From: Arthonia radiata
Taxonomy: Eukaryota; Ascomycota; Arthoniomycetes; Arthoniales; Arthoniaceae
DNA length: 64,000 nt
NCBI GenBank assembly: GCA_002989075.1
Contig: PSQN01000012.1
Location: forward strand, 558,001-622,000
Direction of reading: 5' to 3'
Positions within the stretch are counted from its first letter, which is position 1. Every line of letters starts with the position of its first letter. Below the pieces are notes generated by a model. That model was not told the DNA's origin, did not search any database, and worked only from the letters and a program-made list of their open reading frames with translations. A program made the position numbers and the translations under genes. Below are positions 44,247 to 55,120 of the stretch, one piece after another.

Positions 44247-45996
44247 CTGACTCTGCAGGACACCTTTGGCCATTCTTCAACGATGCAGACAGACTGATAA
44301 GCGATGCGAGGTACGTGGTAAAGACAGCTACAAGCATGCGAGGCTCTGTATTTTCTCAGCCGGTCTTGCGGCAGAGTCTATTTCAGCAACACTAGGGAGC
44401 CATTTGCTTTGGCAGTGGCAGGCACGAGGACCTATGTGCTTTGAAGATCCAAGGACGGCGCTGCGACATACCAAATCACAACGCGCACTCGTTCGACTCA
44501 TGCGTTGTCTACTTAATGAGATCGTGCAGAGCGAGCGAGAAGGCAATAGAAGCTATGTTCGAGCCGATCAACGTAGAAGGCGGATTTCCAAATCCTAGAA
44601 GTCTTTCTCTGGGACGACTCTCACGTGAACTATTCCTAGGTAAGAACTACCATGAACTGGGCGTGAAGTTTGTCGAGGCTTTTGAAAAGCAACCGGATTG
44701 GGGACAGATGCGCAGCGATCATAAGGCCACGTTTGTTCAGGAAGCAGACAGGCTCGCCCTGCCCCTCATGGCGTGGACCTCTAACATTTTTACGCTTACT
44801 GGGCGAGATGCATGTTTCAAACTGTTGTGAATTTGCTTACCCTTGATGATATTCAGTGTACAGGAGGCCTATCTATATATCCTCCTGTTAGGCACCCATC
44901 AGGCACCTGATCGACACTCAGGCTCCTATATTGCTACCCTACAGTAGCAATCCCTGCTCTTGATGCCCAAGCGATGGAGGAGTACTCACAACACAAACCT
45001 TGTCTAGGCGAGATTGACCACCAAATGTACAATGCGTTTCTGACATTTGACGATCTCGGGTGGCAAGTGCTGTACCAATATCCTCCTTTTCCGTTCCGCA
45101 AAATCAGCGCTGCTAGAGATCGGCTGGTTGAGTCCCTCGAGAAGTATTTCTCAATACCGCAAGAAAAGCGTATTGGCGACGCCTGGTTCATCAAAGCGAA
45201 AGAGAACGAGATGAGCGCTCGCGATATCAGCACGCATGACACTACTACCATGATGTTGCCCATATATTGGGATAAGCAAAACTGGCCATTGCATAGATAT
45301 CTGGTCGAACCTGGATACGGTGAAGGACTGAAGCGTTGTTAGGATGAATGCGAACACTGGCAAGCTTGTGCTTTGGCTACTGGCGCACATACTGAGCCAT
45401 GCAGACCTCGTGAACGCTATCAACGAGAAGGTTGATAGGACGCTGGGCGCTGATGTCAAAGTCGATACAAAGCGAGTCGAGAACTGTATAAGGCTCAACG
45501 GAGCTTTCTACGAAGCCATTCGACTCTGCGCATTCTTGGCGTCCGTCCGATACGTATCTGAGGACACGATCATTGGCGGCAAAGTGCTACGAAGCGGGCA
45601 ACAACTTATGATCCCCTACCGACAGTTGCACTTCAATAGCTCCGTATTTGGTAGCGATATCAACAAGTTTGATTCTGTGCGCTTCATCAAAGACAGAACG
45701 CCATTGCGAAGCCAAAGCTGGCGACCCTTTAGAGGTGGGAACACGATGTGCCTGGGGCGACACGTGGCCAAAGAGGCTGTCTGCATTTGGGTGGCTATGC
45801 TGTTACAAGAGTTCGATGTCTGCATTGAGCCAAACCAGAAATTCCCGGATGCTGAGACGAAGAGGCCCGTATTGGGTATCATGGACCGGGAAGAGGGAAA
45901 CAGCGATTTGCTTGTGCGGATCACGAGGCTTCCTGACAACAGCCTGAGATTCTGCAATCTAGTTTGTAGCTCGTATGGCTCAGACCTAGCTCCCTA
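44247..45996 (+). pseudogene. Broken cytochrome P450 (CYP7/CYP8-like oxidoreductase type)
   Basis: A fungal P450 remnant missing its membrane anchor. The first piece (about 44249-44827) starts at GHLWPFFNDADRLISDARY and passes through at least two frame changes and one stop to SFDSCVVYLMRS, ASEKAIEAMFEP, RLSRELFLGKN and MAWTSNIFTLTGRDA. A repeat (44830-44995) interrupts it. The second piece resumes at EIDHQMYNAFLTFDDLGW, continues to ENEMSARDISTHDTTTMM, changes frame once more near 45290-45342, and then reads NANTGKLVLWLLAHIL to the end at 45996. ExxR is seen as EAIR (45512-45523) and the haem loop as FRGGNTMCLGRH (45728-45763), with its Cys intact. The catalytic half of 217 codons is still open, so decay is fairly recent. 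N-terminal truncation, insertion and frame changes make function unlikely. Confidence 0.8.
44877..44995 (+). repeat. Short interspersed repeat, copy B, inside the P450 remnant
   Basis: This copy holds CCTGATCGACACTCAGGC, then CCTATATTGCTACCCTACAG, then GATGCCCAAGCGATGGAGGA, ending GTACTCACAA. It matches copy A and separates two P450 blocks that are contiguous in intact family members. No coding capacity is seen; it may be a SINE- or MITE-like insertion. Confidence 0.55.
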
Positions 45997-46746
45997 GCTT
46001 CCACGTGCAGGATTGAACGGTGACACAGATTGATTGCCAGCTTGCTACCGTACTGCATCCTTCAATTGTTGCATGTAGATCCTGCTAGAGAAGACTCGGT
46101 GGCTTTGCGGTCCCAGCTGCCTTTTGCGGCTCCTCAGCAGGCAAATTGCGCACAAAATCCTCGTACACGCGCGTCCTCGTGGATCAGCCTTTAGGTATAC
46201 TCGCGCATGCGAATCCTTGCGGGTATTTTCGGGTATTGATAGGCACACTCGCACACTCCTCTTCAGTCTGACTAATGTCCTGCATCGAGAGCTGAGCTTC
46301 AATGCTGGAGCCATTGGGTACATATAACCCATTCATGACATGATATCGTCCCTGATCGCCGAATTTAAGTTACAGCGAGGCTAGAAACAAGACTGCTGCA
46401 AGAAAGGATCACACCGCCAACGATTTGGTTTACACGAAGTTCAGATCGGCTACGCCATATGGGAAAATGCGGAAAGCGTTCTCGGGCCAGGTAAGAAATA
46501 GGGCATAAGGTAATTAGCTGAAAGAGTAAAGAATGACGGTACGTAAAAGTCGTATCAATGAACTAACAGTAAAGAGGGAATAACAAGCCAAGTCCTCACC
46601 ACGTCAAAAACCCCACTAGGAATCCTTCTTTTAAAAGCAGCGCAGCCATTGAATAACCCACAAGCCTCCGTATAGTCCTCTTCAAGAATGAGCGCAGCCA
46701 GTGAGTACTTCCAACCGGGTCAACAGATGTTGCTCAGAGTGATTCA
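45997..46746. other. Intergenic, no recognised gene
   Basis: 750 bases between the P450 remnant and the 3' end of the GDSL hydrolase gene. The frames at 46045-46332 (both strands) are short and featureless. Confidence 0.45.
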
Positions 46747-48832
46747 TTAGCATATAAAGTTGCAGTCCATCTGTCTGGTCTGTAAGAGGTTATATTAGTA
46801 CAATATGTAGCAGTTTGGCAAGCGGAGGCAGAGGCAGAATAGCTCACTTGAGGATATTTCGATCTGGGATCCCATGAGCCTTGCTTGCATCTATCCTTTT
46901 CAGAGCTCTTCCATTGCTGAGATCCCAAAAAGAACTGTATGTAATCGTTCTGTTCTTCTGGCTGGACAACAAACGTATCTTTGGACCCCTCTATGGATAT
47001 GTTAAGGGGGTTCTTATCTCCTGCTGCCGTTGCTTGCTGGTGTCCAATCTGCTTTTTATCCTTCTTGTCCGAGTCAAAAACCGTGATCTCGACCGTATAT
47101 TCGGCGGGCAAATCGGGAACATTTCCACTCCAGTCAGGGTCGCCTGTTGGCTTGTCGGCAGTCTGAATAAGGTGCAAGGTGCATTTACGCTCTACGAGAG
47201 GACTCGAAGGAGAGCTTGAGCTGCTTGATGTTAAGTTCGGTGGAGGATTCTGAGTCGGGGTCGATGCTACTGCATTGTTCTGATGGTAGTGGTCGATGAT
47301 TGCCTAGAAGATTGTTAGCATGCATTACTACAATTTGGCAGCAAATAAGTGACAACAGCCGCATTACACCTCTTATTGGCGCCATCAAATCGCTCAGACC
47401 TGAATATCTCTTGCCTTCTGCGAGGGACGCGTTCTTACAACTAGCAATCGATTTCTCGCTCGAGAGTAGATCGGGCACTTTCATTTGACAAGGGTCCTTA
47501 CCTGTTTGTAAGCGGTCATGCCGTTTATGGTAGGATGAAAGATCCGTGCCGCCCAATCGGGAAGGTCCAATGAACTATCAGCACCAATTTCATCGTCTTC
47601 TGCAGCGCTAGGAGCATCTATGGTGTTCAGCCAGTCCTGAGCGGAAGAGCTAGAGTTTTTTAGAGCCTTCGCCGTTTCGCAGCTGTAATATTCGCCCCAG
47701 TCGCGACTGCCGCGGGAACTAATAATGCTTGCGCAGTCGGTGTCATTTTTGAAGGACTGTAGGTAAGAGAGCGTGCTGCCTTTTCGGAATTCAAAAGGAT
47801 AGAAGTAGATATTTGAATTCCGTAAGGACGGCTCCTCGACGCCAGCTTCGCAAAAACGATGACCGTCGAAGTACGGATTCGGATCCACCCAATCGATGGC
47901 GCCTCCGGTACCAGGACGGGCACGATCGACAGCTGCTTTGATCCGATTGTTGAGATTATACATTAACGTGTTGAGTTTCCTGCGTAGATCCCGTGTAAGA
48001 GGATTGATGAGGGTAGATCGGCTCCCGGAGCACCATGCAGTGAATTGTATACTGTCGCACCGTGGAGTATCGACATTGAAGAAATGCGGATAGATAGTCA
48101 GGTATAGATGAGTGTTAGGTGCGTTTTGAAAGATGGCCCTAATAGCAGAATCGAGGCCTGTGTTCAAGACTTGGTCATCGATGCTCGCCTGAGAGTCCCG
48201 GAGCGCATTGTCGCAATCATCCTTGTTTCCGAGACAAAAAGGGTCCATGAAACGGTAGATGCAGCGGTCTAGGATGTTCGCAAAGCCAACGTCATTGCCT
48301 CCGATTGACATAGTAACAAGATCCGGGTTCGTTCCTCTGAGCTGACCTGCCTGTGACGAGTTGTTCGTACCATTGCTTGCATAGATGCTGCTCGTCACGG
48401 AACCAGAGCAAGCAATGAAGTCGAACTTACGGTCGCTGGCACCTTGTAACGAAGGGTCTGCGTTGACTTGAGGCCCGAAAGCCTTAGTAAAGCGCCTGCA
48501 GGGATTGGGGTCCTCATAAGCATCGCCCGCGCTTGGTCCAGCTGCGAAGGACTCCCCGAGTGCTGCATACACGTTGACTGGAAATGAGGCGGCGATGGAG
48601 GTGTTAGTCATGTCAGCACAATTGGCCACACTTGCGAGAGCTGCAAGAGAAAGGACGCCAACGCGGCCGAAGACTTTCTTGAAAGCGCCTAAAATAGAGG
48701 TTAGTGGATCTATGTGCTCTATGCAATGCCCAGACCATGAGAATAGATGAGTGCCCGGGACGCTCTATGGTTTCGTGCCATTACTATCATACACAGCCAG
48801 TGCGTACCTTTGTCTGCAATAACGGGTGACAT
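46747..48832 (-). CDS. Secreted SGNH/GDSL-type hydrolase with C-terminal extension
   Basis: An esterase/lipase-fold enzyme, probably exported; the substrate is unknown. I read four exons at 48832-48808 (25 nt), 48688-47502, 47303-46848 and 46779-46747 (33 nt). The introns are 119, 198 and 68 nt, and all joints keep the frame, giving 566 residues. The N-terminus MSPVIADKGAFKKVFGR followed by VGVLSLAALASVANC is a signal peptide. Block I is ALGESFAAG with the likely nucleophile Ser55. Block III is SIGGNDVGF (GGND at 138-141). Block V is ARIFHPTING with His393. Ten or more Cys suggest disulphides. The next 170 residues hold a Ser/Pro linker and a domain (CTLHLIQTAD to the end) that I do not recognise; the last exon ends in MDCNFIC, a C-terminal Cys. 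The gene looks intact, unlike its P450 neighbour. Confidence 0.87.
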
Positions 48833-50576
48833 CGTGTCGATTGTTGAAACGAAGGAATGGGATTTCCAAAATTTTATCTGTAGCACAAGAATGAATGACG
48901 AACTGAGTGTTGTGGAAAAAGGGAGTTTGGACGTCTTTCTTATATGTGTAAGCTTGATGCACGGTCACAAGAGTATCTAAGGTGGGATGAAGTGGCAGCC
49001 CATTTCCTTCGTCCTTCACCACACGCTCCATTCATATGAGTAGTAGTTCTTTGTAGGCACCGGGCTTTCCTACCGACATAAGACGCCATAAGGGGCCCTT
49101 AGCCATATCTTGAAAACAGAGACTGGGATTCAGGGTTGCGGAGTACTTCCCAAGCTGTAAGCGTCGTGTTTCACAACTGGCTGACGGTTTCAGACATACT
49201 ATTTTGACTCCGTTTCTGTACTGGACCTGTAGAAGGCGTTGGAGCGAAATTACGGGTGAATGCTATGCGCTTTTTCGATGTACGAGCTGCAGGCGGGCGT
49301 TCCTATGCCTTCACGGATAACGGCTCAGAAGTCTGCAGGTCAAAATCTATACATTGTCCCTGGGTAACCATCGGTGTCTATTGAAGACGGATCGAGTGAT
49401 TAAACGGCACACTAACCTGCCAGTAGTGTTCATCAACTTCGCCTTGATAGTAGGGCAGACGGTATGCTCGTGACAAAATGTTGTGTTGCCTGTATTATGC
49501 TAGACATCATGACCATGCTATAACTGGGCTCGAAGGATCGGGATCAGATTCGTCGCTGTGAAACGTAGAGACTATATGGGCGAGTAAGAATTAACGAAAA
49601 GATCCCGGTCGAATTTTACCAGAGGCAAACACTAAGCCTAGTTCGGTATGTTTTTCTCGTTCTCGCAGCATGCACAGTATCACGCCTTGCATGGCTCCAC
49701 CGTGGCCACACGACAATACCTTCATGATTGTGCACACATGAGAGTTCCCTTCTTCCGACTTGCCACGCACGCCATCATCGCCGCTCGTGCATCTCAGCCG
49801 GCCACGCTCATGAGTTAGTAAATCCGAATTCGTTCTCTCCAGGCATCCAGTCCCCCCTTTCCACTGCGTCGACGCGAAGTGAGCCCCTTTCATGTTCGCT
49901 TAGCGAAGTCCTTCGACTGTACTGCGGATGTCAATCCAAGTGCATTCAGAATGTATTCGTTGTCAAAGCGACTCGACGAGCGGACTGCGGCTCTAGTAGC
50001 CTTGTCGGTAAGAAGCTCTTCTAGACAGGCAAACGACGAGCCTAGAATTCCTGCCTAGACTATGACCGATCCAATTGCTTACATAAATCTGCCTGCACTA
50101 AGGCATGATCAGTACTTGGACAAATCACAAGCGTATTGACAGAGTCTAGGAGGCATGATCGCCAAGCCACGAAGCAGCTTCCAAATTGGAATGGAGCTGT
50201 ACGGACTGCTAAGAGGCATCCGACCTAACAGATAATGCGATCGTATCGAACTCTAGCTATCAATTTCTGGCTGTGGTCTTTCTATAACGAAAGAAATACA
50301 ATGGCATGGTCTCTGGAAAGCCCTGATCTATCTAGAGCTTAGTAGTAGCAATAGATTGGACACGAGTGGAGACTGCTGGGACTACTTATCCGCAGCAGTC
50401 TATTAGTACGCCCGATAATCGATTCACACGGCTCGCACGAGGACACGGCTCGCTGCTCAGTACCACCTAAGACCAAATCGAGATCTATTAGGTAATGACC
50501 CGGTGCTTTATATGTCGATTTGGCCGCCACCTGATCATTGCTATCCTCTGCTGCAATACCGGCTACCTTGGACATC
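48833..50576. other. Long intergenic region, no recognised gene
   Basis: 1.7 kb between two divergent genes. Small open frames at 49591-49893 (-) and 49728-50024 (+) overlap each other, and neither shows motifs or a splice pattern. It would hold both promoters. Confidence 0.45.
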
Positions 50577-51874
50577 ATGAAAGATAACAAGCAGGCGGAT
50601 CTGATCGCTCTGTGCTGCACTTTAGTCCTCATATCTACTCTCGTAATTCTTCTTAGGTGCTGGGCAATCAAAATCTCGGATTCCAATCGTCACTTTGGAT
50701 GGGATGATGGCTTTGCCATTGCTACCTTAGTATGTAACTGCCATGCTTTTGAGCTCGAAGAATTGCGCGCTACCATACTCTCGGCTTACGCTGATACGCT
50801 ATCTAGCCTGCCATCGTCCTTCAGAACGCGGTGGTAATGTACGCTGTCAGTCGTGGCCTCGGAAAACACTCAACTTCAGTAGCATTGGAAGATCTTTCAG
50901 CGGCGCCAGTCCTAATCTTCGTGGTCTCATTTATAAGTGCGCTATCGATTACACTTCCCAAACTCTCGGCCTTGTTCTTCTACTTTCGTATTTTCCAGCG
51001 CACGCACCGTTGGTTCCTAATCTTACTATGGATCATCGGCAGTCTATGCATACTCTGGCTACTGGCATCGTGGGTGTTGGCAATCGCGCAATGCGAGCAT
51101 GTTGCAGATGTATTCCAAGCCGGACCTCGAGGCTATTGTATCCCACAATGGAAACTATTCCTTGGCACCGCAGTTCCCAGCACTGTTCTCGACCTGTTGA
51201 TCCTGTTGTTGCCTCTGCCTCTACTTGCAGGCCTGCAGGTTTCTTTCGCAAGGAAATGTCTAGTTATTACAGTGTTTGTTTGCGGCTACTGGTGAGTATG
51301 ATATGCTAGCACGATCGAATCCTGATATGTCTTCGACCTCTAATCTTCTTTAGCGTGATCATTGTGTCGATTGGACGCCTTGTCGCGATAGCTCACACGC
51401 GGGACAATATAGAGGATGATCCGTCTTGTAAGTATCAAACACAACAGCTTCACGACTTGGTAGCAGACAGCGCTGAAAAGCCCAACAGGGTCACTTATCA
51501 GCTACGTCAAGTGGCTACAATGTGAAGCTCCTATCTCAGTCATCAGTGTTTCGCTCCCGACGTGTTTTCAGCTCATCAAAAAGACCTTCGAGAAGTATTT
51601 ACAGACAGTGACGAGTGTACGCTCGACTTCTAGACACCAGCTGCACCCATGTCCACCGCAAGACATGGTATGGGAGTCTAACAAGGATACTCGCTGCCAC
51701 GAAGATGTCACACCGCTGGAATCCGCACGCTCAGCGTCTGCTACAGCGCAGGCGTTATCGTGTGATGACAATACGCTAGTACCGAATTCGTCGGGAATAG
51801 TGCGCCTCTCCCTTGACGCTGATGCCATCGACCCTTCGCTACATTGGGAAGAATATCCGAATGCCCACGCCTAG
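50577..51874 (+). CDS. Fungal rhodopsin-like seven-helix membrane protein (PTH11/SAT4-type)
   Basis: Members of this large fungal family are plasma-membrane proteins, some with GPCR-like roles; most have no known ligand. I read four exons at 50577-50729, 50825-51291, 51354-51427 and 51489-51874, with introns of 95, 62 and 61 nt, giving 359 residues. Helix 1 is ALCCTLVLISTLVILLR, followed by the family's W-D-D turn (HFGWDDGFAIATL). Further helices include VLIFVVSFISALSITL, FLILLWIIGSLCILWLLASW, TVLDLLILLLPLPLL (with the conserved DLLILLLP-type motif) and CLVITVFVCGYCVIIVSIGR. The G-x-G-KH loop is GLGKHS. The cytoplasmic tail of about 95 residues is Ser/Thr-rich. No N-terminal CFEM domain is present. 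The start is the first ATG before helix 1. Confidence 0.85.
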
Positions 51875-52188
51875 GATACGGGGCCCGATTTTGCACCTTG
51901 AGCTTTTTGCATGAGCACTCTGGGTCTGGCATTCTTGTAACTTGCAAACTACGAAGCATCCTCAAAGTAATGAAAATGTACCACGTCCACCATACATAAA
52001 GCCTGTGCAACCAACTCCGTTAATGCAAACTCGTATGCATCCATCAGACCAGCCCAGAAGACCACTGGATTGCCTTTGTGCCGTGCGTATCATTGCATTT
52101 TTGCATGGCCCTATTTTGGGTACAGCGAAATGGTTTTGTGTATGTTTGTAGCGACGCCTTTGCTTCACATCAGTCGTCCATAGTGTGA
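51875..52188. other. Convergent intergenic region
   Basis: 314 bases shared by the 3' ends of the rhodopsin-like and Hsp70-like genes. Nothing else is seen. Confidence 0.5.
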
Positions 52189-53299
52189 TCACTTCAGGTC
52201 TTCATCCTGTGTTGCCTCTCGATTCGAGATCGCGCGCCAAGCCAGCTGCGCGGCGCCTTCTGCACCAATGTACAACCCATGGTCATTCAAAATCTCTGTC
52301 TCAGCTCCAAATGCTTCGACCGTTTGCGAGATAGTTTCCAATACTTGCGCGTCATCGCTCTTGTCACCGCAGACTATGACAGTCATCTTCTCCGGTCGAT
52401 CAAGGAAGCGATAAAAGTCTTCCAAGGCCCGTGAGATTGACATGGTCAGCTGGGGCGGACTACATGGATATCTTGACCCGTTGCTATTATCACGAAACTC
52501 AGCTAGCGTCGTTACGTCTGGATTGGCAATATCGAGGGCGGCGCGCATGCTTTGCACATGCAATAGCAACGCTGTTGATGTACATTCCACGAGTAAAACC
52601 TCTCTGATTGGCAACGTGAGAAGCTCGTTACGACAGTCGTCATAGTTGCCCCCATGGTCGCACATGCCCATGCCATGCCCAGCATACGCGGCGAATATCT
52701 GTCGCGGTTGGTGTTGGAAGAATGCGTTTAGAGTCTGTAGGCCTAGGTACTCTGCTGCATCGATGATGGATTCTTCGTATAGTCCAACCAAAGCAGGGTA
52801 CGATATGACGACCGAGCCGATGCTATGCGATAGGCATGCTTCGGTCCGCGACCGTAAATCCTTAATCAGTTTGCTCAAAATGCCGACGTTGGAAGACGCA
52901 GGCAATCCAACAGCTTTCCGAGCTCGGCGTGCAATTTGCCTGGGAGTGTCGCTCCAAATTTCTTCTAAGTTGCGGTATGGAGGGCTTGGATGTGCGGCAT
53001 CGTCATGCGAGAGGCGCTCCATCATATTCATATATTGCTCATCAGCGTCAACTTGAGCAACGTCAACGACCGTGCCGTTAGAATGGCGGATAGCCACGGT
53101 ACTATGAAGCCTTAGCGAAAACAGTCAGTCTCACATCTTCTGATTATTGGTCGTACCCATAATTTGCGGCAAGTGAGAAGCCGACGGCTACGGGATTCGG
53201 GGGTTCGCCAGAAGCAGACGTTGGGTGAGCCGTTGGCATTAGTCTCCAAAGCGCAAAGGCGATCAGAAGAACATATGCAAGAGCTGCGTAGACTTTCAT
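52189..53299 (-). CDS. Hsp70/actin-fold pseudo-ATPase with N-terminal membrane segment
   Basis: There are two exons at 53299-53157 and 53110-52189 around a 46-nt intron; splicing gives AANYG|LHSTVAIRHSNGT and 354 residues. The N-terminus MKVYAALAYVLLIAFALW is a signal peptide or anchor. Then VGFSLAANYGLHSTVAIR sits where Hsp70 has its IGIDLGTTYSSVAI phosphate-1 loop, and LNAFFQHQPRQIFAAYAGHG where it has LLxxPxAAAIAYG. VLLVECTSTALLLHVQ replaces the phosphate-2 block. A final Rossmann-like part ends GLYIGAEGAAQLAWRA, like the GAAIQA block. The Asp of DLGTT and the DxGGGT motif are missing, so ATP hydrolysis is doubtful. It is only about as long as the nucleotide-binding domain; no substrate-binding domain is present. 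Fungi have families of such Hsp70-like proteins of unknown role. The family call is from remembered patterns. Confidence 0.68.
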
Positions 53300-54298
53300 T
53301 GCTAGATTGAATATGCGGAGGGTTAGCTGAGTGAAAGTTAGTTGAGGACATTAGAGAGGAAGGACGAAAGTCTGCCACACGGCACGAACTCGTAATAGCT
53401 TTCGGCTTACGGCATTCTTGTCGATTGATAAGAGCAAATGGCTGAGACGCTGCCTCGGCTGGCATTCCCTGGGACTCAGCTCAGACTCCTGCAGTAGTGG
53501 CTGCGCAGTGCCGGCGTTGATGCAGATGGACTTGGCCTGACTGCCTGACTGTCAGAAGAGTGCATACTGTTCTGCCTGTCTCGGCACCAGAGAAACAGAG
53601 ATTGTCTCTTTGGAGAAATTGCTACCGCTGCGAGACGATGCGGAGCAGTGAGACAGTAATCTTACGCAGGACTTCGGTGGTGCTGCTGGCTGAAAACGTC
53701 TTCTGAGCAGGAGAGTGAGCGGAGCCCGCTCGCCTGCAGCTACAGATGTATATGCAACAATGAAGCACTGACTTCAATGTACAGGCATACCTGAGCTGAG
53801 ACACCTGCTTGATTCGCGAATCGGGAGCCGTCAACAAGAGGCGGCCCGTCATGTGCAATGGCGGGAAGCTCGTGCGCATGCAAGCCAAGACATCCTCAAT
53901 TCTGCCCTGGTATAAATCGATCGAATGAAAAGCTGCATTGGAAAGATCTTCGTTAAGCAGGCATCTGCAAGTGCCCTTTACGGTCACTTGGTACAACAGG
54001 TCCATGCACAGGTGCCAAGTCTACAGTATCACAATGTTCGGAATAGATTGAAGTTCTTGGCACGAGTTGTACGGCGGCTCACAACTACAAGTAGCTCAAA
54101 ACTTTCTTCGACCGTGTAACACTTCTTCGATGCTGTTGTAAGTACTCCTCCCGCGCCTAGGCAACGGGAAGCTACTGGGGGTCGGCCAGTTGGCCACTAG
54201 GCTTCAGCATGAGACAAGCCAGCTGGCAGTGCTACGGTTAGAAGCAAATAGGTGGCTACTATAGGATATAAGTATAGGTGCTCCCTCACCTAGCATTC
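53300..54298. other. Intergenic, edge of the retrotransposon block
   Basis: No gene is recognised. The 64-codon frame at 53925-54119 and the minus-strand frame at 53622-54005 have no features. From about 54130 the sequence contains repeat-like pieces (GCCAGTTGGCCACTAGG, TAGCCAGCTGGCAG) leading to the first LTR. Confidence 0.45.
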
Positions 54299-55120
54299 TG
54301 TTGGAAAGTAACCAACTAGCTGGTTAGCCGGAACCCCCGGAGGCCCGGACCATCGGGCATCGGGCAGGCCCCACCGGCTGTCTCGGCCTAGGGTAGATCA
54401 AACCGGATCGCTCGCAAAGTAAAACGTTTCAAGAGAACGGAATTGCCGCGCTTACAGAGGCGACGCGGGTCGGCGATCGTAGATTAACCCTATTTAGAAC
54501 GGTACGTATCTAGTAGGCCTAGTATAGGCCCTAGACGCTAGATACTTAAACTAGAATCTCCTACGGTTTCTAGCTAATAAGACAGATAACATAATAACAG
54601 CTTCCCTTTGTTACTAAGTATTGCACCTATACTAAGCCTAAGTATTACACTAGTTCTAAGCTAGTCTCGTCTTTCTACTCTTTATAGTAGTATCCTTCTT
54701 CTTCTCTGTCCTTATTAAACAGGTTATAAGCCCGGGTTAGCACCAATTTCTTTCGAATTTTCTGTTTAGAAAATATTTCCTCTACAGCACCTATCGGCAC
54801 CTCCAAACAATCCTATCATCAATCAACTCTAAATTTTAAGCCTAATTCTACTATCTAAATAGAATTTCCTTTTTTAGAAATCCCGACCATATATTCGGCT
54901 ATAGACTCCTCTTACAAGATCTCTAAACTCAAGGGCTCGACTAATTAGAATATTTAGTTAATTTAAATAGAGGTCCTTTTAACTAAAAAGAGCTACAGTA
55001 ATGTTATAATTTCCTTTTCTAGCTATTTAGCTAGAGATATTAACGAAGCCGACCGCTAGAAACGGTTAACAAGGGTAGTAGCCCTTATTCGACTAACTCT
55101 AGAGGACGGTCCTCTTATTT
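54299..55120 (+). mobile_element. Ty1/Copia fossil 1: 5' LTR plus start of internal region
   Basis: The 5' LTR spans about 54299-54721 (TGTTGGAAAGTAACC...to...AAACA). Roughly 400 bases of internal leader and gag-proximal sequence follow. It stops where a second copy of the same family begins at 55121, which reads as insertion of one element into the other. It is heavily decayed with TA-rich, RIP-like composition; it is old and not functional. Confidence 0.75.

Noticed and set aside
38000-54000. Secondary-metabolite gene cluster
   Set aside because: No polyketide synthase, peptide synthetase, terpene cyclase or cluster regulator is present; the only P450 here is broken.
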